64,000 nt of DNA from Candidatus Bathyarchaeota archaeon A05DMB-4 (GCA_019685575.1 JABFQO010000005.1:62001-126000), one strand, 5' to 3'. Numbered from the stretch's first letter, positions 8,790-18,240 are shown. Made by a program: numbers and translations. Notes: generated by a model not told the origin, from the sequence alone.

Positions 8790-9980
8790 ATGACGACTCC
8801 AGCCGAGAAAAAAGAACACGTTCTGATCTTATGCGTTGACCGAGACGGTGACATAGGTTCCAAAGCAAAAATAAAAACCCCCATACTTTCCCGCGAAGAA
8901 AACCTTAACGCCGCAGTGGCTTTGGCGCTAAAAGACCCCGAAGAACCTGACGCAAATGCTATGTTCGAGGCCATAAGAATCTATGACCGCCTAAAAGAAG
9001 AAGGAAAACCTCACGAAAATTTTCAAATCGCCACAATCTCGGGCACTGAACTCGGAGGAGTGGGCGCGGACAGAAAACTCGTGGCAGAACTTGCTGAGGT
9101 ACTGAAAAATTTCAAGGCTGACGAGGTTATTCTCGTAACAGACGGTTACAGCGACGAAGCAGTACTCCCTCTTGTCGAATCGCGAGTCCCTGTGAGTTCA
9201 GTGCGAAGAATAGTCGTCAAACACAGTGAATCCCTAGAAGAAACAGCCGCGGTCTTTTCACGGTACTTCAAGATGATAATGGAAGACCCGCGATACTCAC
9301 GCCTCGTGTTAGGAGTCCCCGGTGTACTATTAATCGCGCTGGTCATTCTTTCATACTATAACCTTTTAGGACTAACATGGCTGGTCTTCCTAATCATCCT
9401 AGGCGGCGTGCTTCTGGTCAAAGGATTCGGCGTTGACAAAGCAGCGAAAAACGTTGTAAAATGGGTAAGAGAGTACGAACCGCCAGCCGTGCCGGTTCAG
9501 ATTGCAAGCTTTGCTACTGGCGCTGGGTTGCTTTCTATGGTTATTGGAGTTTACCTCGGTGGAAGCCAAGTAAACAGTTACCTTACGTCTATTTCGCCGC
9601 CTTCCGACATCGGCCAGTGGATAGGGCTACTTCCCAGATTGTTTGGCGAATTCATTTCCCAAGCAACTGCCTTAATAGTAATCGGTCTATGTGTATTGCT
9701 TTCGGGGAGGGCGATTAGATGGTATTTTGAGCGAGACCCAAGATTACTCCGCACTATCGACATAATCGCCGTGGTTGCTTGGTCATCGCAAATCTTTCTC
9801 CAAGCATCACAGATTCTAATTAACCCTGCAACTGAATATGCCGGACTCGTGATAAGCATGCTCATCGGAATCTTGATAGGCATAGCCGCGTTGCTCGTGA
9901 CCTTCCTTGTCCACAAGAAATATGGAGACTTTTTCAAGAAGAAAGGGGTTGAGATTGAAGAGTTTAAAGAAGAAGATTGA
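8790..9980 (+). CDS. DUF373 family membrane protein
   Basis: The N-terminal 170 residues are soluble. They contain LILCVDRDGDIG (12-23), ISGTELGGVGADRKL (near 84) and ILVTDGYSDE (near 112), which are conserved features of the archaeal DUF373 family. The C-terminal half has five or six predicted membrane helices, beginning with LVLGVPGVLLIALVIL near 173. The aspartate-rich soluble part suggests a metal- or phosphate-binding site, but no activity is established for the family. The end of this gene overlaps the start of the phosphorylase gene, so the two are probably translated from one message. Confidence 0.87.
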   Translation: MTTPAEKKEHVLILCVDRDGDIGSKAKIKTPILSREENLNAAVALALKDPEEPDANAMFEAIRIYDRLKEEGKPHENFQIATISGTELGGVGADRKLVAELAEVLKNFKADEVILVTDGYSDEAVLPLVESRVPVSSVRRIVVKHSESLEETAAVFSRYFKMIMEDPRYSRLVLGVPGVLLIALVILSYYNLLGLTWLVFLIILGGVLLVKGFGVDKAAKNVVKWVREYEPPAVPVQIASFATGAGLLSMVIGVYLGGSQVNSYLTSISPPSDIGQWIGLLPRLFGEFISQATALIVIGLCVLLSGRAIRWYFERDPRLLRTIDIIAVVAWSSQIFLQASQILINPATEYAGLVISMLIGILIGIAALLVTFLVHKKYGDFFKKKGVEIEEFKEED

Positions 9981-10746
9981 AATCGCCATCATAGGTGGAA
10001 CAGGACTTGAACCCTTGATAAAAAACGCAGAGGCCATTCAGGTTGGAACTCCTTACGGGATTCCACCACGAATACTTGTAGGCACGCTACATGAAAGACA
10101 AGTTGCCTTCTTGCCACGCCACGGCGCAAGTCACACGGTTCCACCTCATAGAGTGAATTATAGAGCCAACATCTACGCGTTGCACCAATTAGGAGTTCAA
10201 CGAATCATCGCCACAAACGCTGTAGGCGCCATCAACAGAGACTTGAAACCGGGAAACCTAGTCGTTCCACACGATTTCATCGACTTTACAAAACTTCGCC
10301 CAACCACGTTTTACGAAAACGCCCCAGTTACGCATGTGGATATGTCGCAGCCCTACTGCCCAGAAATTCGAGCCTCACTCATAAAAGCCGCAGAACAGTC
10401 GGGCGTTGACATTTGGGAAAAAGGCGTGTTGGTTTGCACTGAAGGCCCCCGCCTTGAGACTCAGGCTGAAATTGAGATGTTTCGCCGTTTAGGCGTTGAT
10501 GTCGTAGGCATGACCAGCGTACCCGAAGTGGTCCTTGCTCGAGAGCTAGAAATCTGCTATGCCCCCCTTTGCTTCGTTACGAACATGGCGGCGGGCATGC
10601 AAAAAAGGTTAACCACGAGCGAAGTGAGAAAAACAGCCAAAAAAGCATACCCAGTGCTTCAGAAACTTTTAAGAGAGACGGTTAAAAATTTACCCATCAA
10701 GCGTAACTGCCTCTGCCCGCACGCCTTAGAACACGCGAGGTTTTGA
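9955..10746 (+). CDS. Purine nucleoside phosphorylase / methylthio-nucleoside phosphorylase family
   Basis: Enzymes of this family cleave purine nucleosides, 5'-methylthioadenosine or 5'-methylthioinosine with phosphate, in salvage. Visible signatures are IIGGTGLE at the N terminus, LPRHGASHTVPPHRVNYRAN near 60, TNAVGAIN near 90, and the active-site run TSVPEVVLARE followed by FVTNMAAG near 205-225. The frame is open from 9907. I favour the TTG at 9955, which follows GGGG by 6 bases and gives 263 residues, the usual family length. That leaves a 26-base overlap with the DUF373 gene. Specificity for inosine, methylthioinosine or methylthioadenosine cannot be settled from these residues. Confidence 0.9.
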   Translation: MKSLKKKIEIAIIGGTGLEPLIKNAEAIQVGTPYGIPPRILVGTLHERQVAFLPRHGASHTVPPHRVNYRANIYALHQLGVQRIIATNAVGAINRDLKPGNLVVPHDFIDFTKLRPTTFYENAPVTHVDMSQPYCPEIRASLIKAAEQSGVDIWEKGVLVCTEGPRLETQAEIEMFRRLGVDVVGMTSVPEVVLARELEICYAPLCFVTNMAAGMQKRLTTSEVRKTAKKAYPVLQKLLRETVKNLPIKRNCLCPHALEHARF

Positions 10747-10756
10747 GAGGAAAACA

Positions 10757-11539
10757 ATGCTACAAACCCTACTATCCATCACCGGCATCTACAAACTGTA
10801 CGAAAAATGGCTATGGTACCAAATAAAAAACGGCGTACGCCCAGATCACATCGGAATTATTCTCGACGGAAACCGTAGATGGGCCGAAGAGCATTCACTT
10901 CCGATTTGGCTGGGCCACAAAGAAGGCGCGGAAAAAATTGAGCGTTTGCTTGATTGGTGCTTCGCTTTAGACGTAAAATCAGTGACGCTTTATTCTTTTT
11001 CCACGGAAAACTTTCTCCGTTCTCCTCAAGAAGTGGAGGAAATTATGAAAATTGCCGAGGAAAAACTGACTAAAATTCTTACCGACGAACGCATCCACAA
11101 AAACAAAGTCCACGTTACCGTGATCGGTCGTCACAACCTCCTTCCAAAATCGCTTCAAGAATTGAGCCGAAAAGTGGAAGAAGCAACAAAAAACTATGAC
11201 AAACACTTCCTTAACATCGCCCTTGCCTACGGTGGCAGAGCCGAAATCGTTGACGCCGCAAGAAAAATCGCCCAAGAAGTAGAAAAAGGAAAACTGAAAC
11301 CCGACGCAATTCAGGAAAACTTGTTCGAAAAATACCTATACACGTCACATCTGCCCAAACAAGAACCCGACCTTATCATAAGAACCAGCGGCGAAGAACG
11401 CCTAAGTGGCTTTTTACTCTGGCAAAGCGCTTACAGCGAACTTTTGTTTCTGGACATTTATTGGCCTGATTTCCGCCGAATCGACCTTTTACGTGCCGTG
11501 AGAACCTTCCAAAAAAGAAAAAGACGTTTCGGGCGGTAA
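10757..11539 (+). CDS. uppS: Cis-prenyltransferase (undecaprenyl-diphosphate synthase family)
   Basis: The enzyme condenses isopentenyl diphosphate units in cis to make long polyprenyl diphosphates, the precursors of dolichol-type glycan carriers in archaea. It has 260 residues. HIGIILDGNRRWAEEH near 31-46 holds the catalytic aspartate, SFSTENF near 80, and IIRTSGEERLSGFLLWQ near 215 is the conserved C-terminal signature. The gene is 10 bases downstream of the phosphorylase and has AGAGGA before its ATG. The product would supply the lipid carrier for glycosylation of the asparagine-rich surface proteins encoded in this window. That link is inference. Confidence 0.95.
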   Translation: MLQTLLSITGIYKLYEKWLWYQIKNGVRPDHIGIILDGNRRWAEEHSLPIWLGHKEGAEKIERLLDWCFALDVKSVTLYSFSTENFLRSPQEVEEIMKIAEEKLTKILTDERIHKNKVHVTVIGRHNLLPKSLQELSRKVEEATKNYDKHFLNIALAYGGRAEIVDAARKIAQEVEKGKLKPDAIQENLFEKYLYTSHLPKQEPDLIIRTSGEERLSGFLLWQSAYSELLFLDIYWPDFRRIDLLRAVRTFQKRKRRFGR

Positions 11540-11555
11540 CAAGGAGAAATTAGCG

Positions 11556-12368
11556 ATGAAAATTTTTGCGGTTGTAATGGTTCTTCTTATATCGTTGCCG
11601 TTTTATAGTGTCTTTTCTCAAAGAGAAGTTGCAGTTGCCATTTTCCCTTTCCTTTCCACTAACCAATCTGAAGAACCGCTGATAGCCAATTTCACCTACT
11701 CTCCAAGCGATGTTGTTGTAAATCGGCTAGTTAACTTCCATGACTATTCGAGCGGAGCAATTACCCTTTGGCTTTGGGACTTTGGCGACGGTGTGACTGA
11801 CAACGCTACTGTGCGCGAAGAGGCAAACAAGACCCACATGTACGCTGTCTCGGGAGATTATCTGGTAAGCCTAACCGTGTTCGACAGTCAAGGCAACTCA
11901 AGTGTCCATGAGGCATTAATCGACGTTCGAAAAATCAACACAACCCTTTCATTGAATATGCCTGATTCCGGCCCGCCAGGAAGCAGTTTTTCATTAACTG
12001 CAATTTTGAGAGATGAATATGGCGCTCCAATTAGCAGTTTTCCAGTTGCCTTTTACCTTGTCAATGAGCAAAGCAACTCTCTCATAGGCTCAAGCTATAC
12101 GGATTCCATAGGCCACGCATCCATAAACTATACGCCCCCAAGTTCAGGTGTTTACCAAATCAAGGCTGTATTCAACGGAACAGACGTCTATGCAGAATCA
12201 ATCAGCGACTTGAAAACTCTCCAAGTAGGCTCAGACCTTGTACCCTACGCTGTTTTGGCGTCAGTTCTAGTTCTGATAATGAGCATATCTCTTGCTTATA
12301 TCCGATTGAAAAGACGTGGAACAGAAAAAGAAGAAACACTGCCCGAAGAGGAAGAAACAAGTAAATAA
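11556..12368 (+). CDS. Secreted PKD-domain protein with C-terminal membrane anchor
   Basis: The 270 residues start with a signal peptide (IFAVVMVLLISLPFYSVFS). A PKD domain at about 40-125 contains the hallmark WLWDFGDG. A second Ig-like domain at about 125-225 (GPPGSSFSLTAILRDEYG) follows, then one membrane helix (YAVLASVLVLIMSISLAYI) and a short acidic cytoplasmic tail. Such proteins sit on the cell surface and are thought to bind protein or carbohydrate. AAGGAG lies before the ATG, 16 bases after uppS, so it is the last gene of that operon. Confidence 0.85.
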   Translation: MKIFAVVMVLLISLPFYSVFSQREVAVAIFPFLSTNQSEEPLIANFTYSPSDVVVNRLVNFHDYSSGAITLWLWDFGDGVTDNATVREEANKTHMYAVSGDYLVSLTVFDSQGNSSVHEALIDVRKINTTLSLNMPDSGPPGSSFSLTAILRDEYGAPISSFPVAFYLVNEQSNSLIGSSYTDSIGHASINYTPPSSGVYQIKAVFNGTDVYAESISDLKTLQVGSDLVPYAVLASVLVLIMSISLAYIRLKRRGTEKEETLPEEEETSK

Positions 12369-12413
12369 ACGGCAAAACTTCCTAAGGATCTTTACAAATA
12401 AACAAACAACATT

Positions 12414-13619
12414 TTAAGCACGTTTTCTAGCGCTTACGATAGAAATAACGTCACCATTCTTAAGCACATAGTCCTCGCCCACCCGCTTTTTTTCGTGCGC
12501 TTCTATAGCATAGATAAAGCTTTCACCTAGCTCGGTGTGGATTTTATAAGCCAATCCACGCGCAGTTGTGCCATAAGGAACAATGTAAGCGTCAGGCAAC
12601 ACATGCCCCTGGTGGTCGCTGAGGTGCTCAATGTCTTCCACTGGATAAACCACTATACTGTTGAGAAGTTTAAAGTAAGCCATGTTAATCGCGTCCTGCA
12701 CGCCCGTGCTTCCGAATTTCATAAGGATTCTTTCCTTGATCGTTTCCAACGCTTTTAACTGCGCCGGCGTCATTTTTTCTGGGTTAATAATGTTAAAGTT
12801 GCAGTCGCCGGGGCGGTAATCAGTCAGCCTCATTTCCGCCGATCTTCTCAGCGCCAATTCACCCTCAGCACAACACGGGACAACAATGTAGTCAAGAGCC
12901 TTAAGTCGCTCAAGATTCTCTTCAGCACATGGCAAATCAATCTTATTCGCCGCGATCAGCATTGGCTTGGCGATGCTCCGCAATTTGTCGACAAATTTGA
13001 GAAAATCAGCGTCGCTCCAAGTGTATGGTTTTTCCGCATTCAACCCTGCCGCTCTAATCGCTTCATACAAATGTGCCCGTTTTATAGCCAGCCCGCTCAG
13101 CCGTTCTTCGAGATTTTGGAAGAAATCCGCCTTTTCCGACTCGACGCTTCTTACAAGTTTAGGCCAATCTCGCCTCAATATGCTAGCCATCCACATCGTC
13201 AACTCCACTTCCAAAAAACGGGCATCTTCGGCGGGATCTCTTTCACCGGGCTTGCATATCCTTCCCTCCGCGTCCGTCCCCCCAGACGCGTCAACGATGT
13301 GGATAAGGGCATCTGCTTTCCGTATTTCGTCCAAGAACTGGTTGCCCAATCCTTTTCCTTGCCATGCGCCTGGCACAAGTCCTGCGCAGTCGATGAGTTC
13401 GACTGGGATCAGCCTTACGCCGTCTATGCAAATGGAGTTTTTCGGGTTGTCTTTAACGTTGAATTCTTTGCAGGCGCAGGGAACGCGAACGTATCCCACG
13501 CCTCGGTTAGGTTTGATTGTGGTGAATGGGTAATTGGCTATCTCTGCTGGGGCAAGAGTTGCGGCGCAGAAGAATGTGGATTTGCCTGTGTTGGGTTTGC
13601 CTACTATGCCAACCATCAT
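12414..13619 (-). CDS. ychF: YchF/OLA1-type GTPase/ATPase with TGS domain (archaeal)
   Basis: This is a ribosome-associated P-loop NTPase. The 401 residues include G1 GKPNTGKST at 7-15, G3 DCAGLVPGAWQGKGLG near 77, G4 ANKIDLP near 224, and a C-terminal TGS domain (near 320-400, with YIVPYGTTARGLAYKIHTELG). The archaeal form has a longer insert between G3 and G4 than bacterial YchF, as here. Two adjacent ATG codons give an uncertainty of one residue at the start. It is convergent with the PKD gene and probably transcribed alone. Confidence 0.94.
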   Translation of the reverse strand: MMVGIVGKPNTGKSTFFCAATLAPAEIANYPFTTIKPNRGVGYVRVPCACKEFNVKDNPKNSICIDGVRLIPVELIDCAGLVPGAWQGKGLGNQFLDEIRKADALIHIVDASGGTDAEGRICKPGERDPAEDARFLEVELTMWMASILRRDWPKLVRSVESEKADFFQNLEERLSGLAIKRAHLYEAIRAAGLNAEKPYTWSDADFLKFVDKLRSIAKPMLIAANKIDLPCAEENLERLKALDYIVVPCCAEGELALRRSAEMRLTDYRPGDCNFNIINPEKMTPAQLKALETIKERILMKFGSTGVQDAINMAYFKLLNSIVVYPVEDIEHLSDHQGHVLPDAYIVPYGTTARGLAYKIHTELGESFIYAIEAHEKKRVGEDYVLKNGDVISIVSARKRA

Positions 13620-13699
13620 TGGTTATGCGTTCTCCGTGTGTATTTTAAGCGTAATCTTGTAAATGAAACTTCCTAAAAATCGTTAGTATGCATAGATTT

Positions 13700-14551
13700 T
13701 TAGCGTTTTAAGAACATGTTTAAATCGGCTTGCCTTTTGCCGATTGGTTTTTCTGTTCGTATTTGTTCGCCAAAAACAACCCGCATACCGTCAACTGCTG
13801 CGATGACGGGGATTCCGCATTCTTGGGTTATTCGTTTAGCCTCTTTTGTTGGGCCTTCTAGTATCATTCGCATACCGAAATGTGTAATCACTGCTATTTC
13901 GGGCTTTGTTTCTTTTATTATCTTAATGGCGTCATCGGTTGTCATGTGTCCGGTCCATGGTTTGCCTCCTGGGCGCATGACGCAAAGGATTAGCAATCTG
14001 GCGTTTTTGTATTGTTCACCTATGTTAGCGTAGTATTCTGTGTCGCTTGTGTAGGCGAATTCTCCAAATTCGGCGGTTTTGAAACGGTATCCTACCGCGT
14101 CTGGGTCGGTGTGTTGTGCTTTTGTTGTTGTGATTGTCATTTGGTTTATTTGAAAAACTGTGTTTGGTGTTGTGGTTATGGTTTGTTGGGGCATTTTTTG
14201 GTGGTATTTTGAGATTGATGCTTCGCATGTTGTGTTGCCGTTTAGGACGCTGTTTGCTGCTGCTAGTGTGCCTCTTTTTTGTATTGTGCCTCGTGTCATG
14301 GCTTCGACGAGTACTTCTGCGTCTGTGTAGTGGTCTGGGTGCGAGTGGGAGATTATTATGGCGTTGATTTTTTGTGGGTCTAAACCGGCGTTTATTGAGT
14401 AAATTAGTGCGCCGGGGCCTGGGTCGAGGTGAATGTTTGTTTTGGCGTCTTCTGTGATTATGCGGATGCCCGCGGTTCGGCGTTTTTGGGTTATTGTGGC
14501 GAATCTTCCTCCGCCCGTTCCGAGGAAATGTAATGTGACTGGGTTTGGCAT
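13700..14551 (-). CDS. MBL-fold metallo-hydrolase
   Basis: The 283 residues contain the metallo-beta-lactamase signature SHSHPDHYTD near 68, an early GTGGG turn, an HTDPDAVGYRF segment near 157, FAYTSDTEY near 175 and ITHFGMRM near 225. These supply the histidine and aspartate metal ligands of a phosphodiesterase or RNase Z-like enzyme. The reaction is not predictable. The coding strand is unusually rich in A and C (many ACA, AAC and CAA codons), so the plus strand here is rich in G and T. That bias continues across the intergenic region into the restriction gene. Confidence 0.88.
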   Translation of the reverse strand: MPNPVTLHFLGTGGGRFATITQKRRTAGIRIITEDAKTNIHLDPGPGALIYSINAGLDPQKINAIIISHSHPDHYTDAEVLVEAMTRGTIQKRGTLAAANSVLNGNTTCEASISKYHQKMPQQTITTTPNTVFQINQMTITTTKAQHTDPDAVGYRFKTAEFGEFAYTSDTEYYANIGEQYKNARLLILCVMRPGGKPWTGHMTTDDAIKIIKETKPEIAVITHFGMRMILEGPTKEAKRITQECGIPVIAAVDGMRVVFGEQIRTEKPIGKRQADLNMFLKR

Positions 14552-14704
14552 GGTTAAGGTTATTGTGTTTTGGGTGTTTTTGGTTTTCTGTTTTTTTGGG
14601 TTCGGTGGGGGTTTTGTTTGGGTGGATGGTTGAGTGTTTGTGCGTTGTGGTGGGCGGTTAGGCTGTGTCGGTTGTGTGCGTTGTGACCTGTGTGTGCCGC
14701 GTTT

Positions 14705-14780
14705 CTAGGCCCTCTTCCATATATGATCCTATTAGGCTCCAAATATACGGCAAATATGATCAGAGAACCGGCGGTTCACT
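14705..14780 (+). repeat. Dispersed intergenic repeat, copy 1
   Basis: This copy has the shared lead CTAGGCCCTCTTCC, then CATATATG, an interrupted inverted repeat GATCCTATTAGGCTC, a direct repeat of CAAATAT at a spacing of 11 bases, and a 3' hairpin GAACC/GGTTC. It is followed by a T run. It lies in the 750-base gap between the MBL gene and the restriction gene. Compared with copies 3 and 4 it has C for A in the second half of the palindrome and ACGG for ACCG in the direct-repeat spacer. The function is unknown. Confidence 0.85.
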
Positions 14781-14915
14781 TTTTGGGCTTTGTGTTGTGT
14801 GTGTGTTTGGTTGAGGGATGTTGTGAGTAGAGGTTTTTTGGGGGTAAATAAAAAAAGATTTTGATGTTGTTATTGTTGATGTTGAAGAATGGGGTTAGAC
14901 TGGGTAAACTTGCGT

Positions 14916-15038
14916 TTATCGTCTTCTGCTGCTTCTTCTTTTTGACCAACATTCTCTGCAGTAGACTGGTCTGCTCGGGTCGGGCTTGAATGGGACTTCG
15001 CATTCGGCGCCACAATCAGCGCAGACAGCCTTGTGCAT
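14916..15038 (-). CDS. 40-residue zinc-ribbon protein of the CxxC-x17-CxxC type
   Basis: The minus strand encodes 40 residues starting MHKAVCADCGAECEVPFKP. Cysteines 6 and 9 and cysteines 27 and 30 form two CxxC pairs separated by exactly 17 residues. RPVYCRECW surrounds the second pair and the tail is arginine-rich. This matches the small zinc-ribbon family named for the CxxC-x17-CxxC spacing (TIGR04272), whose members are tiny proteins of unknown function, probably binding nucleic acid or a ribosome. An in-frame TTG 15 bases upstream could be the true start. A box A-like CAATATAG lies about 30 bases upstream on the minus strand. Confidence 0.8.
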   Translation of the reverse strand: MHKAVCADCGAECEVPFKPDPSRPVYCRECWSKRRSSRRR

Positions 15039-15305
15039 TTGTCTTTCAGACAACTAATTTTTCACACTCCACTATATTGATGGTAGATGGTTACGGGGAT
15101 ACAACTTATAAAGTTATGGTTGTGGGTGTGCTTGGGTTTAGTTTTGTGTTGTTTGCTGCTTTTCTTTATTATGTATTTTTAGATGAGCCGCGAATTTGGG
15201 CGGAGAATTGCGGGTTTTTTGTGTGGTTTTGGTGGTGTGGTGGGGTAAGTGTTTTATGGTTGGTGTTGTGTGTATTCTTCGGGTGTGTGTTGAGGGGAAG
15301 CGTGT
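15039..15305. other. GT-rich intergenic stretch upstream of the restriction gene, with a doubtful small membrane ORF
   Basis: The plus strand is strongly G/T-biased. A reading frame from ATG 15080 to 15319 would encode about 79 residues with two hydrophobic stretches (VVGVLGFSFVLFAAFLYYVF, then a Trp/Phe/Cys-rich segment) and would overlap the next gene by 14 bases. It has no ribosome site, and its hydrophobicity could come simply from G/T-rich codons. A box A-like CTTATAAAG near 15107-15115 may instead drive the restriction gene. I leave the ORF unassigned. Confidence 0.3.
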
Positions 15306-18197
15306 TTGGGTTTGGGTAAGCCTACTGAGATGACTATCAGGGATTTGTTGCAGAACGAGCTAAAGCGTAAGGGCGTGGTGGTGGTTCCTGAGGTTAGTTT
15401 TAGGAGTTTGGATGGTAGGCGTTTGGTGCCTGATTTGGTTTTGAGGAATGGTGCGAGTTATGTGGTTGAGACGAAGTTAGGCGCTGAGACTAAGCTTTTG
15501 GATACTATGGTGCAGTTGTATGATTATAACAAGAATGTGGCTGAGGCGAAGGGTGCTTTTGCGGTTTTGTTTCCTGAAGAGTTAAGGCGTCCTTGGCCTA
15601 GTGACATGATTGAGAGCATCGCCAGAGATTCGAAGACGGTGATTAGTTGTGTTGGGATTTTCAAGGACTTAAGACCTAGTCAGCCGTTTAAGGGTAATTT
15701 GTTTGAGGTTGCGGATTGGATTGCTGGTCATGTTTTGAAGCCGCCTGTGGTTGAGGCGGATACGGGTTTTGCCATTAATATCCTGCGGGATGCTGTAAGC
15801 TATATCACTGCTGCTGTTAGGCAGTTGCAGGGCAAGGAGTTGGAGGATATTTTCGGTGGGAAGACGGTTTTTGAGAATATTCTGCAGTATGAGGAGGGGC
15901 GTTATCCGTTGGAGGAGATGCGTCAGGCTGCGACTTATTTGTTGGTTAATCAATTGTTGTTTTATCATGTTTTGTCGCGTGTGGATGCGAGTTTTCCTGC
16001 GGTTGATGAGGAGAAGATTCATAGACCTAGCGATTTGGCGATGTATTTTGAGCCTGTTTTGAAGAAGGATTATGCGAGTGTTTTTGGTTTTGATGTGGCT
16101 TCTCGTTTGCCAGAGTCTGCGACTGAGGTTGTGAAGAAGGTTGTTATGGTTGTTAAGGCTTTGGCGCCTGAGAAGATTAGGCATGATTTGTTGGGCAAGG
16201 TTTTTCATGAATTAATTCCGTTTGAAATTAGAAAATCTGTGGCTGCATTTTATACGAACAATGAGGCTGCAGAAATTCTAGCACAGTTAGCTATCGACAA
16301 GCCTGATGCAAAGGTTATGGATTTAGCGGTTGGCAGTGGCACGCTTCTGGTTGCTGCTTACCGCAGAAAACGAGAATTGTTGCAGAAGACCAAGGGAACG
16401 ATTGAACTTGAAGACCACAAAAGGTTCTTGGAGCAGGACTTAACTGGAATAGACATCATGCCTTTTGCAGCGCATTTGGCAGTTGTACATCTTTCTCTAC
16501 AAGCCTTACTTTATGAAACAGAAAAAGTGAGAGTAGCAGTTTGGGATTCTACGGAGTTAAAGCCTGGGCAGACGATACCCGCCATTTCAAGCGAGTTAAA
16601 AGCAGCGTATAGACGACCAACATTAGACATGTTTGCAAAAGGTGGCTTCAAAGAAGACGCCTATGTAACAAAAGGCTCAGTAACAATGGAAGGAGTTGGC
16701 GGCCAAGGAATTCCTTTAGAACAAGCCGATTTAGTGATAATGAACCCGCCATTTACTCGACAAGAAAGATTGCCTGCAGACTATAAAACCGCAATGGAGA
16801 AACGCTTGCAAGAGTATGAAGGCTATCTGCATGGGCAACTTGGATTATATGGCTACTTCATTTTCCTAGCAGACCGATTTGCGAGAGAAGATGGAAGAAT
16901 TGCTTTAGTTTTGCCTGCAACAGTCCTTCGAGTGATGTCTACGAAGGGAGTGCGCAAACTGTTAACTGAAAAATATCTTATCGAATATATTATTACTGCA
17001 TGGGAAAGAGCAGCTTTCTCTGAGGGAGCGCAGTTTCGGGAAATACTTCTTATTGCACGGAAATGTAAAAAACCAGAAAATGGCAAGTGTGTCATAACCT
17101 CTTTGAAAAAGCTACCCCGCTCAGTTGAAGAAGCCAAAGAATATGCAGAAAAAATCAAGTCATGCCGTAATCTTCGTCTCGGTGAAATCCACAATGACGA
17201 AACCATGATTTCAAGGGTAATTGAACAGAACGAATTGAAAAGAAACTTGGAGAATCAGTATATCTTGATATCTACTTACGACCTTCAGGTGCCTGCATTG
17301 CTTGGACAACTTACGAGAAAAGGAACGATAGGAAAACTTGCACCTTTCAAAAGTTTTCTGAACAAGGTTGGTGGTCATATTCTACGATTTGACTACAAAC
17401 CATCTTATCATGGGACATTTCTACTAGAGCCATTCCGTGCAATAAAAAAGGTTGACCAATGGATAGTCAAAGACATTGAAAATGGATTTTTGACGATTGA
17501 GAACAGATTCAGCATGGAAAAGTTAAAGGTTCCTCTGAAAGCTCTAAGCAGAGGCTTAAGAAGACCTGCCCGCACAAATAAACTGGAGATAACAGAAATA
17601 CTTGACTATATAGTAACTGCCAAGTTTGATGATGTCAAAAAGCTTCTAAAAAACCCATCTGTCTTAAAAGAATGGAGAAATTATGTTAAACCTAGACTCG
17701 CAAACTTGCTAATTTCTAGACGCTTTGACATTTCAGGTCCAGGAACCACGCTAATCGCTTATTATTCTCAGACGCCAGCTGTTGGAGTAGACATGTGGGA
17801 CATCAAAGATATTGCTGAGGAAGATGCCAAGATTCTTGCAATATGGTTCAATAGTACACCCAACATACTAGCAACAGTTGTTCATAGGACGGAGACTCGT
17901 GGAGCATGGATGAAACTTCATGAATACACTCTGGATGAATCACTAATCCTCAACCCAAGCGCACTTTCGGAAGATGAACGCATGACGCTTCTCGACACCT
18001 ATAACAAAGTAAAAAATGAAACATTCCCGAGCATTCTTGAACAACTTAGAAATAGGTTTCCTGCTCGTGTTGAGATTGATAGGGCTGTTTTGGGGGTGCT
18101 TGGTTTTGGTGATGCTGAGGTTGACCAGATTCTGGACTATCTCTACCCAGCCCTAGCAGACGAGATAGAGCAACTCAAAAAACTAATGCAAGGGTAA
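15306..18197 (+). CDS. Single-chain restriction-modification enzyme: PD-(D/E)xK nuclease plus N6-adenine methylase (type IIG/I-like)
   Basis: The protein has 963 residues. The N-terminal 60 hold a PD-(D/E)xK nuclease signature: PDLVL with D43, then VVETKLG with E55 and K57. A helical linker follows. The methylase core has AdoMet motif I DLAVGSGTLL near 340 and catalytic NPPF near 480. The remaining 400 residues probably recognise DNA (specificity domain). No separate HsdS or HsdR gene is adjacent, so cutting and methylation would be in one chain. The TTG at 15306 has GAGGGG 8 bases upstream; an ATG at 15330 is an alternative. Base composition changes inside the gene near 16200, from G/T-rich codons to A-rich ones, as if two segments had been joined. 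Confidence 0.85.
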   Translation: MGLGKPTEMTIRDLLQNELKRKGVVVVPEVSFRSLDGRRLVPDLVLRNGASYVVETKLGAETKLLDTMVQLYDYNKNVAEAKGAFAVLFPEELRRPWPSDMIESIARDSKTVISCVGIFKDLRPSQPFKGNLFEVADWIAGHVLKPPVVEADTGFAINILRDAVSYITAAVRQLQGKELEDIFGGKTVFENILQYEEGRYPLEEMRQAATYLLVNQLLFYHVLSRVDASFPAVDEEKIHRPSDLAMYFEPVLKKDYASVFGFDVASRLPESATEVVKKVVMVVKALAPEKIRHDLLGKVFHELIPFEIRKSVAAFYTNNEAAEILAQLAIDKPDAKVMDLAVGSGTLLVAAYRRKRELLQKTKGTIELEDHKRFLEQDLTGIDIMPFAAHLAVVHLSLQALLYETEKVRVAVWDSTELKPGQTIPAISSELKAAYRRPTLDMFAKGGFKEDAYVTKGSVTMEGVGGQGIPLEQADLVIMNPPFTRQERLPADYKTAMEKRLQEYEGYLHGQLGLYGYFIFLADRFAREDGRIALVLPATVLRVMSTKGVRKLLTEKYLIEYIITAWERAAFSEGAQFREILLIARKCKKPENGKCVITSLKKLPRSVEEAKEYAEKIKSCRNLRLGEIHNDETMISRVIEQNELKRNLENQYILISTYDLQVPALLGQLTRKGTIGKLAPFKSFLNKVGGHILRFDYKPSYHGTFLLEPFRAIKKVDQWIVKDIENGFLTIENRFSMEKLKVPLKALSRGLRRPARTNKLEITEILDYIVTAKFDDVKKLLKNPSVLKEWRNYVKPRLANLLISRRFDISGPGTTLIAYYSQTPAVGVDMWDIKDIAEEDAKILAIWFNSTPNILATVVHRTETRGAWMKLHEYTLDESLILNPSALSEDERMTLLDTYNKVKNETFPSILEQLRNRFPARVEIDRAVLGVLGFGDAEVDQILDYLYPALADEIEQLKKLMQG

Positions 18198-18240
18198 ACC
18201 ACCACAAGTACCCAACTATATTTGAAACCAAATAGAAAAG

